Source of the DNA: Fibrobacter succinogenes
GTDB taxonomy: Bacteria > Fibrobacterota > Fibrobacteria > Fibrobacterales > Fibrobacteraceae
DNA length: 64,000 nt
Direction of reading: 5' to 3'
NCBI GenBank assembly: GCA_902756345.1
Contig: CACVQR010000007.1
Span: 62,001-126,000, forward strand
In this document: positions 1 through 9,142 of the stretch, one piece after another
Numbering within the stretch: the first letter of the stretch is position 1
Layout of the letters: each line of letters begins with the position of its first letter
Position numbers and translations under genes: made by a program
The notes under the pieces: model-generated
Told to the model about the DNA's origin: nothing
Seen by the model: the letters and a program-made list of their open reading frames with translations, nothing else
Database searches by the model: none

Positions 1-142
1 GCTTAAAATTGCTGTAAAATGGTGGCCTTGTAAAATCTCTTAAACCTGCTTTTGGATATTTTGTCCAAACCAATTGCCTTTCGGCGTGAACTATGGCTCC
101 CTTTTGAATTTATTTTCCATAAAAGCAATATAAGGAGCTACT

Positions 143-1564
143 ATGAAAAAGAGTGTTTGGGAATCTCTAGCTCTCGCTTGCGCAATGGCTGTATCGGCTA
201 GTGCCTTTACGCTGACGGGCAAGGTGAGTGATGAACAGGGTAGCGCTGTTAGCGGCGCATCGGTTTTACTTGTCAAACATGGCCTTTCCACAAAGACCGA
301 TGACAAGGGCGAATTCAAATTCCATGAAGATGAAATGTCCGTGATGGGGCGCGTGCTTCCGGGCTATATAAGCGTCAATAACGGCGTGCTTTCGTTTTCT
401 CAACGTTCCAGCGAACCCGTACAGGTGCAAATCTTCGACATGATGGGTAACCGCCTGTTGACCGAAACCCTTTATGGTTCCGGAAGCCTTGATTTGCAGG
501 CATGCGTCAAGGCTCAGGGCGCCTACTATGCGAACGTGAAAATCGGAAGTGCACAACGCAGCATCCGCTTTACTTCTAATGGCAATTACGGGGCCTCTTT
601 CGCTAACGGCCAAAAGGCTGCTCTTGCAAGGCTGACGACGAACGAAACCCTCAAGGTGATTGCCGATGGTTTCGATACTCTTTCGGTGATTTTAAATAAG
701 TTAGATACAAACCTTGCTCTTACGGTGAAAAAGCCGAAGGCCGAACCGCAGTACGCCTACGGTTGGGGCCTCAAGAACGATCCCGTGCCCACGCGTGGTT
801 GCGGCAAGACCTGGAATCGCGTCAAGTCCGGCAGCTACGAATTCCAGTGGAGCAAGGGCAAGCGCACCATCCGTATCGACATTCCTGACAATTACGACAA
901 CAAGAAACCGTACAAGCTCATATTCGGCATGCACTGCATGGGCGGCTGGGCCGGTGGTGTGCAGCAAGAAGGCTACTATGGTTTGAAACCGCTTGATACC
1001 CAGAAGACGGCAATCTTTGTTGCTCCTGAAGGTAACGGAAACCAGGCCCCGTGGGGTCAGGATGACTACCTGCTCTTCGATGAACTTTTGGCCGATTTGC
1101 AGAGCAACCTTTGCATCGACTCTAGCCGCGTATTCTCTACAGGCTTTAGCTACGGCTCCATGTTCAGCAACGGTCTCTCCTGGAACCACCAGGATGTGCT
1201 CCGCGCTGTAGCCGTGTATGAAACCGCCGAACGTAACATCTGGCTCCCGCAACGTCAGAATAAGGGCGTGGGTTGGATGGGCGTGCTCGGCCTGCAAGAC
1301 AACCTTTGCACTCCGCAGATGGGTCGCGCCGCTCGCGATATCATCTTGACGCTCAACTCCGAAGGCGGCAAGGCCAAGAATGAAAAGGCTCAGGAATATG
1401 GCGGCAGCGGTCCGCACGTGTGCTACGATTACACGACAGTTGAAGAACGTTTCCCGGTCCGCTGGTGCACGCAGAACGGCGGCCACATCTGGGATCACAA
1501 GGATCCCGGCCAGCAAAAGTCCTGGGTTCCGCAGGCCACTTGGGAATTCTTCAGCAAATTCTAG
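143..1564 (+). CDS. Secreted CE1/feruloyl-esterase-like hydrolase
   Basis: The 473-aa product starts with a signal peptide (residues 1 to about 21, ending ASA-F) and is preceded by a clear ribosome site (AAGGAG). Residues about 22-80 look like a carboxypeptidase-regulatory beta domain. Residues about 90-150 resemble a secretion/sorting beta domain (QIFDMMGNRLL, then GAYYANVKIG) that in other proteins is C-terminal. Residues about 210-473 are an alpha/beta hydrolase of the PHB-depolymerase/feruloyl-esterase type, with the nucleophile elbow GFSYG (Ser about 336) and a likely catalytic His in GGHIWDH near residue 450. It probably removes acyl or feruloyl esters from hemicellulose outside the cell. 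The substrate is inferred. The 142 bases before it hold no gene, only a small inverted repeat (TTTGGA/TCCAAA near 53-71). Confidence 0.8.
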   Translation: MKKSVWESLALACAMAVSASAFTLTGKVSDEQGSAVSGASVLLVKHGLSTKTDDKGEFKFHEDEMSVMGRVLPGYISVNNGVLSFSQRSSEPVQVQIFDMMGNRLLTETLYGSGSLDLQACVKAQGAYYANVKIGSAQRSIRFTSNGNYGASFANGQKAALARLTTNETLKVIADGFDTLSVILNKLDTNLALTVKKPKAEPQYAYGWGLKNDPVPTRGCGKTWNRVKSGSYEFQWSKGKRTIRIDIPDNYDNKKPYKLIFGMHCMGGWAGGVQQEGYYGLKPLDTQKTAIFVAPEGNGNQAPWGQDDYLLFDELLADLQSNLCIDSSRVFSTGFSYGSMFSNGLSWNHQDVLRAVAVYETAERNIWLPQRQNKGVGWMGVLGLQDNLCTPQMGRAARDIILTLNSEGGKAKNEKAQEYGGSGPHVCYDYTTVEERFPVRWCTQNGGHIWDHKDPGQQKSWVPQATWEFFSKF

Positions 1565-1583
1565 AGTTTCCTATAACACATCC

Positions 1584-1626
1584 AAAAAATCCCCTACTGC
1601 AAAGCGGCAGGGGATTTTTCTTTTTT
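1584..1626 (+). terminator. Rho-independent terminator after the esterase gene
   Basis: An 11-bp A/T-flanked stem (AAAAATCCCCT pairing with AGGGGATTTTT, extended by CTGC/CGGC-type pairing around AAAG) is followed by a T-rich run. It lies 20 bases after the esterase stop and separates that gene from the next transcription unit. Confidence 0.85.
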
Positions 1627-1658
1627 ATAAAGTGACCATATTTTCTAAATTTGGGCGC

Positions 1659-3068
1659 ATGGAATTCAAGCGTTTTGAGGCTCTGATTGAAATGTTCCCG
1701 CAGGTGCAGATTTTCAGCACCGAGGGCGAAGATCTCGACAGAGTCATTACCCATTTTTTGAACCAGCGGAAGAATGTTTCCACGATGTCGGAGGCAATGC
1801 AACGTAAAATCCAGCATGCGCTCGCGCCGTTTTTCCAGCAGCGTTTTATTAGCCTGCACGACGAAGAAGCTCCGCTGGTGCGCCACCTGCTTTTGAAAAA
1901 GAAATTCTTTTTGCAGACGGACCGCTATATCGACGATATGGCATGGCCGGAGACCGACCCCGACAAGCTGGAAGAAGCGTTAAAGATTGCCGACTTGTCC
2001 GAAGAGATTCTGGATCGCAAACTTTTGAGCCTTTCGAACGGGGAACTGCGCCGCGTGTTGCTTGCGCGCATGTGGATGGAAAAGCCCGAGTGGGTTTACT
2101 TCAATGATTTGTTTGGCGGGCTTGACCCGGAGTACCGTGCGCATTTGGCGGGCTCTGTTGTGGAACTTTGTAAGCGCCCTGGCCTGAAAGTCGCCGTGCG
2201 CCTCGCCCGCGAAGACGAACTGCTCCCCGAGATTCCCGCGTTCGTGTATGCGAACAAGACGTTCACGCAGTACGCAGGCGAACTCCCGAGTGCCGCAGCG
2301 AAGCCCAAGTACACGAAGGCCGAGCTGAAGGACTACGAGATTGTTTCGCTCAAACCTCAAAGCGAGCTTGCGAGCGACCCCATTGCTCAAACCTCTTCTG
2401 AAATCCTCTTCGATTTGAAAAACGTCAACGTCCAATTCGGCGACACGACCGTGCTCAAGAATCTGAACTGGACGGTTCGCAAGGGCGAACATTGGGCCGT
2501 GATGGGCGAGAATGGTGCTGGCAAAAGTACGCTTTTGGGTATGCTTACAGCCGACCATCCGCAGATTTACAACAACGAGATTACCCTTTTGGGCGAACGC
2601 CCGGGCCATGGCCTGAACATTTGGGACCACAAGGCTAAACTCGGATTCTTCTCGCCGGAACTCGCGCTTCAGTACCGCGAAGACTTGAACCTGCAAGAAG
2701 TCTTGTGCACGGGCTTTACCGCAAACCTTTGCAAAGCCGACAATACCACTTGGGAAGAACGCGCGAAGGCGAAGGAATGGCTCAACTATCTGGGCTTTGA
2801 CGACGTGGAAGCCCGCTACCGTGACCTGTCGCCCATCGACAAGCGCGTGGTGCTCATGGCTCGTGCTGCCATTCGCCCGCCCAAGGTGCTTTTGCTCGAC
2901 GAACCTACGCAGGGCCTCAAGGGAGAGTACCGCGAAAAGATTTTTAACTTGTTGCAGTTGCTTTCGAAAGAAACGACAATCATTATGGTGAGCCACTACG
3001 AAGAAGAATGGCCGCCTTGCATGACGCACCTGCTCCGCATGCCTAAATTCTCGATGGAGAAGTCTTAA
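1659..3068 (+). CDS. Two-domain ABC ATPase, ModF-like, with complementary degenerate halves
   Basis: The 469-aa product has no membrane segments. I chose the ATG at 1659 because upstream in-frame sequence runs through the esterase gene and its terminator. The C-terminal half has a good Walker A (GENGAGKST, about residue 286) and Walker B (VLLLDEP), but LSPID stands where LSGGQ is expected. The N-terminal half has no P-loop, yet keeps a signature-like LSNGE and a Walker-B-like segment ending GGLD. The pair could therefore form a single composite ATP site. Overall it resembles ModF/PhrA-type soluble ABC proteins, whose role is unclear. It lies 2 bases from mrp and is probably co-transcribed with it. 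Confidence 0.75.
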   Translation: MEFKRFEALIEMFPQVQIFSTEGEDLDRVITHFLNQRKNVSTMSEAMQRKIQHALAPFFQQRFISLHDEEAPLVRHLLLKKKFFLQTDRYIDDMAWPETDPDKLEEALKIADLSEEILDRKLLSLSNGELRRVLLARMWMEKPEWVYFNDLFGGLDPEYRAHLAGSVVELCKRPGLKVAVRLAREDELLPEIPAFVYANKTFTQYAGELPSAAAKPKYTKAELKDYEIVSLKPQSELASDPIAQTSSEILFDLKNVNVQFGDTTVLKNLNWTVRKGEHWAVMGENGAGKSTLLGMLTADHPQIYNNEITLLGERPGHGLNIWDHKAKLGFFSPELALQYREDLNLQEVLCTGFTANLCKADNTTWEERAKAKEWLNYLGFDDVEARYRDLSPIDKRVVLMARAAIRPPKVLLLDEPTQGLKGEYREKIFNLLQLLSKETTIIMVSHYEEEWPPCMTHLLRMPKFSMEKS

Positions 3069-3070
3069 TT

Positions 3071-4195
3071 ATGCAGCTTAATGAACAAACTATTATGACG
3101 GCTCTGCAGGCGGTCCAAGACCCTGATCTGCACAAGAATATCGTTGAACTGAACTTTGTCCAGAATCTAAAGATCGATGGCGACAAGGTGAGCTTTGATC
3201 TTAGGCTTACGACGCCGGCATGCCCGATTCGCGATCAGTTCAAGGACCAGTGCATTACGATTGTCAAGTCGCTTGGCGCAAGCGAAGTGAACGTGACGTT
3301 TACGGCGCAAGGCCGCGTAGAAAGCTCCAATACGGCTGCGCAGGCTCCGAAAGTTTCGTACATCGGCGATGTCGCTCATGTGGTGGCGGTTGCAAGCGGC
3401 AAGGGTGGCGTGGGCAAGTCCACCGTAACGGCAAACCTCGCCATGGCCCTCAGCCTCTCGGGTGCCCGCGTGGGAATCTTGGATGCCGACATTTACGGCC
3501 CGAGTATGGGACTCATGTTCGGCATCGACAAGGCTCCCGAAGTCTTTGACGACAACACCATTGCGCCTGTCGAAGCAAAGGGCGGCATTAGTATTGTCAG
3601 CATGTGCATGTTCGCCGATAGCGACAAGGCGACCATCTGGCGTGGCCCGATGGTATCGCAGATGATTCAGCATTTTATCCATCATGTGCGTTGGGGCAAG
3701 CTCGACTACCTGCTGGTAGACTTTCCTCCTGGAACGGGCGACATTCAGCTGACCCTTACGCAGAATTGCCCGATGGCCGGTGCCGTCGTGGTGACGACAC
3801 CGCAAGAGGTGGCTCTTGCCGACTGCCGCAAGGGGCTTGCCATGTTCGATTCCGTGGGCGTTCCGGTGGTGGGCGTCGTCGAGAACATGAGCTACTTTAT
3901 TTGTGATGAATGCGGCAAGCACCATCATATCTTCCGCGAAGGCGGTGGTGAACGCATCGCCCAAAAGTGGGGCGTCCCCCTGATTGCAAAGGTTCCGCTT
4001 GAACCTGCAGTCGCGGGCTGCGGTGACGAAGGTACGCCGGCCGTGCTCCGTTACCCGAACTCTGAATCGGCCAAGGCCTTCATGCAGGCCGCCGATGCGA
4101 CCGTCCGCACGCTTTCGATGTTTGCATCCGAAGGTAATGGTGTGCTCAAGAATTTTAACTACGATTTCGAACAACTTCCGGTGGAGGCTGTCTAA
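3071..4195 (+). CDS. mrp: Mrp/ApbC-type iron-sulfur cluster carrier ATPase
   Basis: The 374-aa product has an N-terminal MIP18/DUF59 domain (about 1-85, with ACPIRD) and a C-terminal Mrp/NBP35 P-loop ATPase domain with the deviant Walker A GKGGVGKST near residue 112. DYLLVDFPPGTGD is the family Walker B region, and a CxxC pair in ICDECG is the expected Fe-S-binding site. This family carries 4Fe-4S clusters to apoproteins in the cytoplasm. The gene sits between the ABC ATPase and the DUF971 gene, with a stop/start overlap (TAATG) to the latter. Confidence 0.93.
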   Translation: MQLNEQTIMTALQAVQDPDLHKNIVELNFVQNLKIDGDKVSFDLRLTTPACPIRDQFKDQCITIVKSLGASEVNVTFTAQGRVESSNTAAQAPKVSYIGDVAHVVAVASGKGGVGKSTVTANLAMALSLSGARVGILDADIYGPSMGLMFGIDKAPEVFDDNTIAPVEAKGGISIVSMCMFADSDKATIWRGPMVSQMIQHFIHHVRWGKLDYLLVDFPPGTGDIQLTLTQNCPMAGAVVVTTPQEVALADCRKGLAMFDSVGVPVVGVVENMSYFICDECGKHHHIFREGGGERIAQKWGVPLIAKVPLEPAVAGCGDEGTPAVLRYPNSESAKAFMQAADATVRTLSMFASEGNGVLKNFNYDFEQLPVEAV

Positions 4196-4491
4196 TGATT
4201 CAACCGAAGAAAGTTTTTAGAACTGCCGAAGGAAAGCTGGGGTTCGAATGGAACGACGGTAGCCGTGGTGCATGCGATATCCGCACTCTCCGCTTGGCTT
4301 GTCCTTGTGCCTTGTGTGTCGATGAACATACTGGCGAAAAACTCTTGGATGAATCGACGGTACCACAAGATATTTCGCTTGTCAAAGTGCAGTCGATTGG
4401 CCGCTACGCCGCGGGCCTTACCTTTAGCGATGGCCACAATTCGGGAATTTACCCTTACGAAAAGTTATATAACTTGACGAAAACAAAGTAA
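4195..4491 (+). CDS. DUF971 (GBBH-like N-terminal domain) small protein
   Basis: This is a 98-aa protein made up of one DUF971/gamma-butyrobetaine-hydroxylase N-terminal-like domain. The family features are an early W-DG segment (EWNDGSRGACDI), LRLACPCALC with three cysteines, and a terminal SDGHNSGIYPYEKL. Stand-alone DUF971 proteins are often found next to mrp and are suspected to take part in Fe-S protein maturation, which fits here. The start codon overlaps the mrp stop (TAATG), implying translational coupling. Confidence 0.85.
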   Translation: MIQPKKVFRTAEGKLGFEWNDGSRGACDIRTLRLACPCALCVDEHTGEKLLDESTVPQDISLVKVQSIGRYAAGLTFSDGHNSGIYPYEKLYNLTKTK

Positions 4492-4553
4492 AAAGACATA
4501 TTTGGATAGTCTTCAAGGAAATTTCCTATGAAGAATTGAAGGTATGTATTTCT

Positions 4554-5405
4554 ATGAGTGATGCAAACGAAGCGCTTTATTTTAGGGACCTCAACAGGTT
4601 TCCGACCCTGAGTCCTCAGGAAGAAGAGGCTCTTCTTGCGATTATCAAGAGCGACCAGGCGGAAGAAATCCGCAAGTCGGCCTTGCAGCGCCTGATTCGG
4701 GGTAACCTCCGTTTTGTGGTGAGTGTCGCAAGAAAGTACCAGGGGCGTGGACTTTCCCTGCTTGATTTGATTAACGAAGGAAATATCGGGTTGTTCAAGG
4801 CGGCAAAACGCTTTGATATGGGAAAGGATGTCAAGTTTATTTCTTACGCGGTCTGGTGGATTCGCCAGTCTATCCAGAAAGCCCTGTTTGAACAGGTGGG
4901 CGCGGTCCGAATTCCGCCCAACAAGCTTGCTTTGGTGAACCGCTTTAAACGGGCCTTGATGCAGAACGACGGTGACTACGATCGTACCATAGCTATGGAC
5001 GAATTCGCGCCGTTCGAAAAGGACATCGTCGAGGTTATGGAAAAAATCGTGGACATTTCGCTGGATGCCCCCATTGGCGACAGCAACAATGTCGGCGGTA
5101 GCGGTGATACGGTCAGTACGCTTATGGATGTCTTGGGATCCGACGGTAACCAGGACGAAGACATGGAAAAGGATGAACGCAAGAAACTCATCCAGGAAAC
5201 CTTGTCCGCCCTGCCGCAGCGCGAAGAAGAAATCCTTCGCATGTTCTATGGTCTTGATACGGTTGAAGATACGACGCTCAAGGATATCGGTGAAGATTTG
5301 AAACTGAGCCGCGAGCGCGTGCGCCAGATCAAGAACAAAACCTTGCGCCGTTTGCAGAAGAGCAAGGAACATAAAGAAAAACTGGCTGATTTCTTGGAAA
5401 AGTAA
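4554..5405 (+). CDS. RpoD-family (primary-type) RNA polymerase sigma factor
   Basis: The 283-aa product lacks region 1.1, like the short primary sigma factors of the Bacteroidota. Region 2 spans about residues 50-112 (NLRFVVSVARKYQ, DLINEGNIGL, FISYAVWWIRQSI). Region 3 follows, and region 4 lies near 215-275, with the helix-turn-helix LSRERVRQIKNKTLRRL. I preferred the ATG at 4554, which has GAAGG about 10 bases upstream, over an in-frame TTG at 4536. Two canonical-looking promoters in this window (48085-48113, 58917-58945) fit a sigma-70-type enzyme. Whether this is the housekeeping sigma or a paralogue cannot be decided from the window. Confidence 0.88.
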   Translation: MSDANEALYFRDLNRFPTLSPQEEEALLAIIKSDQAEEIRKSALQRLIRGNLRFVVSVARKYQGRGLSLLDLINEGNIGLFKAAKRFDMGKDVKFISYAVWWIRQSIQKALFEQVGAVRIPPNKLALVNRFKRALMQNDGDYDRTIAMDEFAPFEKDIVEVMEKIVDISLDAPIGDSNNVGGSGDTVSTLMDVLGSDGNQDEDMEKDERKKLIQETLSALPQREEEILRMFYGLDTVEDTTLKDIGEDLKLSRERVRQIKNKTLRRLQKSKEHKEKLADFLEK

Positions 5406-7120
5406 TGGCGTATTCGTCTTCGGCAGCCCGCAGGGCTGCATACTTGTTTTTGACCCTTTGTTGCGGAGCCCTGCTTACTTTTGCGGGCTTTCGTATTTAT
5501 GATGTATATGGCCCCAGTAAAATTTCGGTAGGCGGGATTCCGTATGGCCTTCCTGCCGGATCGACGGTTGCTCGCGGTGATACGCCGGATTTGACCGCCG
5601 ATGTGGCCAAGGTCCCGGTGCAGGTACAGACGGAACTTCGCCGTGCGACGGAGCTTGCCCGTTCGGGCTCTTACCAGGCTGCCTACGACATTTACGACGG
5701 CGTGATTGTCCTTTACCCAGATCTTTTGCCGGCGCTCCTCGGACAGATTAATACTTTGTTTGAAATGGGCGCGCTGACGGAAAATCAGCAGGACCGCCTT
5801 TCCCTTTTGATAGGAAAACTGCAGGCCCGCTTGCCGGGTTCCGGCGTGGCGACCTATGTAGAAAGCCGTAAAATTTACCAGTCCGGCAATGCCTCTGCCG
5901 CCCTGGAACTTGCCCGCGTGGCCTCTGAACGTGCGCCCGCCTTGTACCAGACTCGCCTTTGGTACGGCAAGCTCCTGATGGATAACGGACGTTTCTTGCA
6001 GGCCGCCAACGAATTCAAGACGGTGGTGAGCCTTTCGGGTGGCGATGTGCCTGCCGCTTACGAAAATCTTGCCGAACTTTACCACCGTAGCGGTCAGCTG
6101 GACAGTTGCGCTGCCGTTGTGGAATACGCCCTTTCGCAGTACCCGGTCAACGTGAAGCTTTTGCTGTTGCAGGGTTACATGGACGAATACCAGGGCCATT
6201 TCGATGCCGCCGAAAAGATTTACCAGCGCATTCTGGCCTTCATGCCCGATTACGCTCCGGCACGCGAAGCGGTCTCTACTTTGGGCGAAAAGTCTCCTCC
6301 GGGTCCGGGTAACGGCGTGGTGCTTTCTCCGCAAGACCGTGCCCAGACGGCGCTCGATATCTTGGAACCCATGGTCGACAAGTATCCCGAAAACCTGCCG
6401 CTCAAGGAAGCTCTTGGCCGTGCGTACTTGAAAGGTCGCCAGTTCGATTTGGCCCGCAAGCAGTTCCAGGATATCCAAAAGGTCGATCCAGAATACCCTG
6501 ACATCCAGCAGCGCATTCAGGAATCGAATATTACGAGGCCGGCTCCCATTAACAAGAACGACGGCTTGACTGCGAACTTGAACCGCGCTGTCGATAGTCT
6601 GCGCGAAACGATGGCCCCGTCTGCCGTTCATGATTTCTCGACGATGCTTGGCCATTATGTGGTGCGCTACGGTGCGACTCCCAAGGAATTCTTCAAGAAG
6701 TATTCTATCGGGAACTTTAGGCCCGTGGCAAAGAACGTGTGGCAGGAATCGTTCTTTGTTGCTCCTTACATGCACACCTACACGGTCGTCTTTGATTCCC
6801 TGAATCATTTCCGCGAAGTCCACGTGGTCGTTTACGATTCTTCTTCGAGTTCGAACCATTTCGGAATCGCGCCCGAAATCTACACGAGACTCCTGAAGCA
6901 GAATTCCAGAATCTCCGGCATTGGCAACAGCACGGGCGAAACCGATTGTGGCGATGGCCTGATTATCGATGCCGCCGTGTGGGAAACGCAGGACAACTTT
7001 GAAATGCTTGCCCGCGTGGTGGGTAAACCGGCCGAAGTCCGCATGGTCCGCTTTGACAAGTCCGCGCTCCCGCCGGGCCTCAAACTGTGCGACTACACCA
7101 AGTATCTGAATGAATTCTAG
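5405..7120 (+). CDS. Membrane-anchored TPR protein
   Basis: The 571-aa product has one N-terminal membrane segment (about residues 11-30, LFLTLCCGALLTFAGF) and then mostly periplasmic sequence. Tetratricopeptide-type helical repeats occupy about residues 70-390 (for example AAYDIYDGVIVLYPDLLPAL, AANEFKTVVSLSGGDVPAAY and AEKIYQRILAFMPDYAPA). The C-terminal part of about 180 residues is a mixed domain I do not recognise. Its start overlaps the sigma-factor stop (TAATG), so the two are translationally coupled. It is probably an envelope scaffold. No specific role can be read. Confidence 0.7.
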   Translation: MAYSSSAARRAAYLFLTLCCGALLTFAGFRIYDVYGPSKISVGGIPYGLPAGSTVARGDTPDLTADVAKVPVQVQTELRRATELARSGSYQAAYDIYDGVIVLYPDLLPALLGQINTLFEMGALTENQQDRLSLLIGKLQARLPGSGVATYVESRKIYQSGNASAALELARVASERAPALYQTRLWYGKLLMDNGRFLQAANEFKTVVSLSGGDVPAAYENLAELYHRSGQLDSCAAVVEYALSQYPVNVKLLLLQGYMDEYQGHFDAAEKIYQRILAFMPDYAPAREAVSTLGEKSPPGPGNGVVLSPQDRAQTALDILEPMVDKYPENLPLKEALGRAYLKGRQFDLARKQFQDIQKVDPEYPDIQQRIQESNITRPAPINKNDGLTANLNRAVDSLRETMAPSAVHDFSTMLGHYVVRYGATPKEFFKKYSIGNFRPVAKNVWQESFFVAPYMHTYTVVFDSLNHFREVHVVVYDSSSSSNHFGIAPEIYTRLLKQNSRISGIGNSTGETDCGDGLIIDAAVWETQDNFEMLARVVGKPAEVRMVRFDKSALPPGLKLCDYTKYLNEF

Positions 7121-7133
7121 CGAAGAACGTTAA

Positions 7134-7208
7134 TGAGTGATGTGAAATGTGGAATGTGTAATGATTAATTTTACATCACTCATCGCACATCTCACATCTC
7201 ACATTTTT
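7134..7208. repeat. Heptamer-built hairpin repeat
   Basis: A left arm of 7-bp units related to TGTGAAA, TGTGGAA and TGTGTAA is followed by a right arm of CACATCT/CACATTT units, giving a long imperfect hairpin. It fills most of the gap between the two TPR genes. Other copies are at 35789-35876, 53692-53786 and 62307-62379, with a one-armed copy at 58333-58368. Confidence 0.75.
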
Positions 7209-7237
7209 TTTATCCCGCATTTTTGTATCTTTACACT

Positions 7238-9142
7238 ATGATGTTCCGTTTTCTGGCATTAGCTATTGTTGCCCTTGTGTTCGAGGGGTGTACTTGCTGT
7301 GCCTACCTGAACCACATGTTCAATGCGGAACGCCTGGATGAGCAGGCTGCCGAAATGCGTGCCGCCCGACTCGACAGTATTCCGGATAGCGAAAATTCCC
7401 TGCCCGGCTCTGAAGAGCGTCAAAAATACGATAAGATTATCGAAAAGGGCTCCCGTGTGCTGGAGCGATTCCCCAAGAACAAGAAACGTACTGCCGAGGC
7501 CGTGTTCCTGATTGGTGAAGCTTTCCGCCATAAGCATGAATGGGGCAAGGCCATTACCAAGTACGACGAATTCGAACGCTATTTTGCCGACCACGATTCC
7601 ATGAAGGCGGTGGAATACCAGCGTGCCTATTGCCTTTACCGCAATCACGAATATAATATCAGCCGTTTTGCCCTGGAACCGGTGATTGCTTCCAAGGATC
7701 ACCCTTATTATTTCCAGGGACTGAATCTTCTTTCGCTTTTGGACGAACAGGCCGAATTCCCGGACCAGGCGATTGCCTCTTTGGAAGCGGTGTTGGCCGA
7801 TTCGGCCGGTACGCCCTTTATGCGTGGCAAGGCGCACTTTAGACTGGCTGGCCTGTACTACAAGAAAGAAAACTGGGACAAGGCTCGAGAACATTATACC
7901 GCCAAGGAAATCAAGGAACTGAACCCGCGCGAACAGCAGACGGCGGGAGAGCAGGCTGCAGAATGCCTTGCCTACCGCAAGGAATACCTGCAGGCGGCCG
8001 ACGAATACAAGGAACTTTACAAGAATCCCGAATACGAGTCCAAACAGCCGGAATACCTGGTTCGCATTGGTGAACTGACCATGTTGGGCGGACGTTATCC
8101 CGATGCGATTATCATCTTGCAGAAGGTGAACACGGAATACCCGCGTTCCGAATATGCATCTCGCAGTTATTTCTGCCTGGGCGACTACGAACAGCACAAG
8201 ACGATTGACTACGACAAGGCCGTTGTCTATTACGATAGCAGCTTTATTTCTCGCACGATCAGCAAGTGGGGCCAAGAAGCTCGCGAACGTCGCGACGCTC
8301 TTAAGCGCTTGATAGCCATGCGCAACCAGAACGACAAGGAACGTAAAGATTCGATTCCGAACGTAGACAACTTCTTCAAGTCGGAATTCCTGATTGCAGA
8401 ACTGTTCCTGTTCAAGCTGGACGAAGTCGACAGTGCCATGACCCGCCTGGATGCCGTGATTGAATCGGGCGACAGCGCGAAGTCCTTGCGGGCCCTTTAT
8501 GCCAAGGCATTCGTTTACGACGAATACATGCATGATCCCGATTCTGCCGAAGAAATCTACAAGCAGATTATCGAGAAGTACCCGGAAACGGAATATGCAA
8601 AGCAGGCCCAGGTGAACTTGGGTATGCGCGTGACTTTAAAGACCCGCGAAGATTTGGCGAAAGAAAAGTACATGGAAGCCGAAAGCCTTTGGACGATTGC
8701 CGCCGAAATGCCTTTGGATAAGATGGACATGGTGGACTCGGCGTATGCCCGCGCATTCGTGCGTTTTGACAGTCTGTATCAGGAGTTCCCCGAAACGCAG
8801 GCCGGTATCCAGGCGCTTTACATGAAGGCGATTTACTTCCAAATGAATCCGGAACGTATCGATAGCACCTTGCTCACTTACAAGCTCCTTCGCGACAAGT
8901 ATGGCCAGACGCCTTGGGGCAAGGAAGCTGCGAAAAAGATGAACACGCGCCTCACGATTACCGACCAGGATCTGGAACGCCTGCGCAAGCGCGTCAAGAG
9001 CAGCGAAACGCATGTGAACAAGCTGTCTGCGCAGTATTACGAAGAATTGAACAAGGCTCCCGAAGAAAAGCAGGCCGAAGTCAAGAGTCAGGAAGATGAA
9101 ATCCTTGAAAATACGTACAACAGCATGTATGATTTTGAATAG
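7238..9142 (+). CDS. TPR-repeat outer-membrane lipoprotein
   Basis: The roughly 634-aa product has a lipoprotein-type signal (about residues 1-22, ending VFEGC). The mature protein is almost entirely TPR helices (for example AEEIYKQIIEKYPETEYAKQ and DAIIILQKVNTEYPRSEYAS). It resembles the TPR proteins of bacterial envelope assembly or gliding complexes. I chose ATG 7238 (7241 is equally possible) over an in-frame TTG at 7223, because the hydrophobic signal begins there. It overlaps the start of the RlpA-like gene by 14 bases, so the two are probably co-translated. Confidence 0.75.
   Translation: MMFRFLALAIVALVFEGCTCCAYLNHMFNAERLDEQAAEMRAARLDSIPDSENSLPGSEERQKYDKIIEKGSRVLERFPKNKKRTAEAVFLIGEAFRHKHEWGKAITKYDEFERYFADHDSMKAVEYQRAYCLYRNHEYNISRFALEPVIASKDHPYYFQGLNLLSLLDEQAEFPDQAIASLEAVLADSAGTPFMRGKAHFRLAGLYYKKENWDKAREHYTAKEIKELNPREQQTAGEQAAECLAYRKEYLQAADEYKELYKNPEYESKQPEYLVRIGELTMLGGRYPDAIIILQKVNTEYPRSEYASRSYFCLGDYEQHKTIDYDKAVVYYDSSFISRTISKWGQEARERRDALKRLIAMRNQNDKERKDSIPNVDNFFKSEFLIAELFLFKLDEVDSAMTRLDAVIESGDSAKSLRALYAKAFVYDEYMHDPDSAEEIYKQIIEKYPETEYAKQAQVNLGMRVTLKTREDLAKEKYMEAESLWTIAAEMPLDKMDMVDSAYARAFVRFDSLYQEFPETQAGIQALYMKAIYFQMNPERIDSTLLTYKLLRDKYGQTPWGKEAAKKMNTRLTITDQDLERLRKRVKSSETHVNKLSAQYYEELNKAPEEKQAEVKSQEDEILENTYNSMYDFE

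Noticed and set aside
5246-6859. 537-codon open frame opposite the TPR gene
   Set aside because: It is a shadow of the TPR protein's codons, with no start signal or domain.
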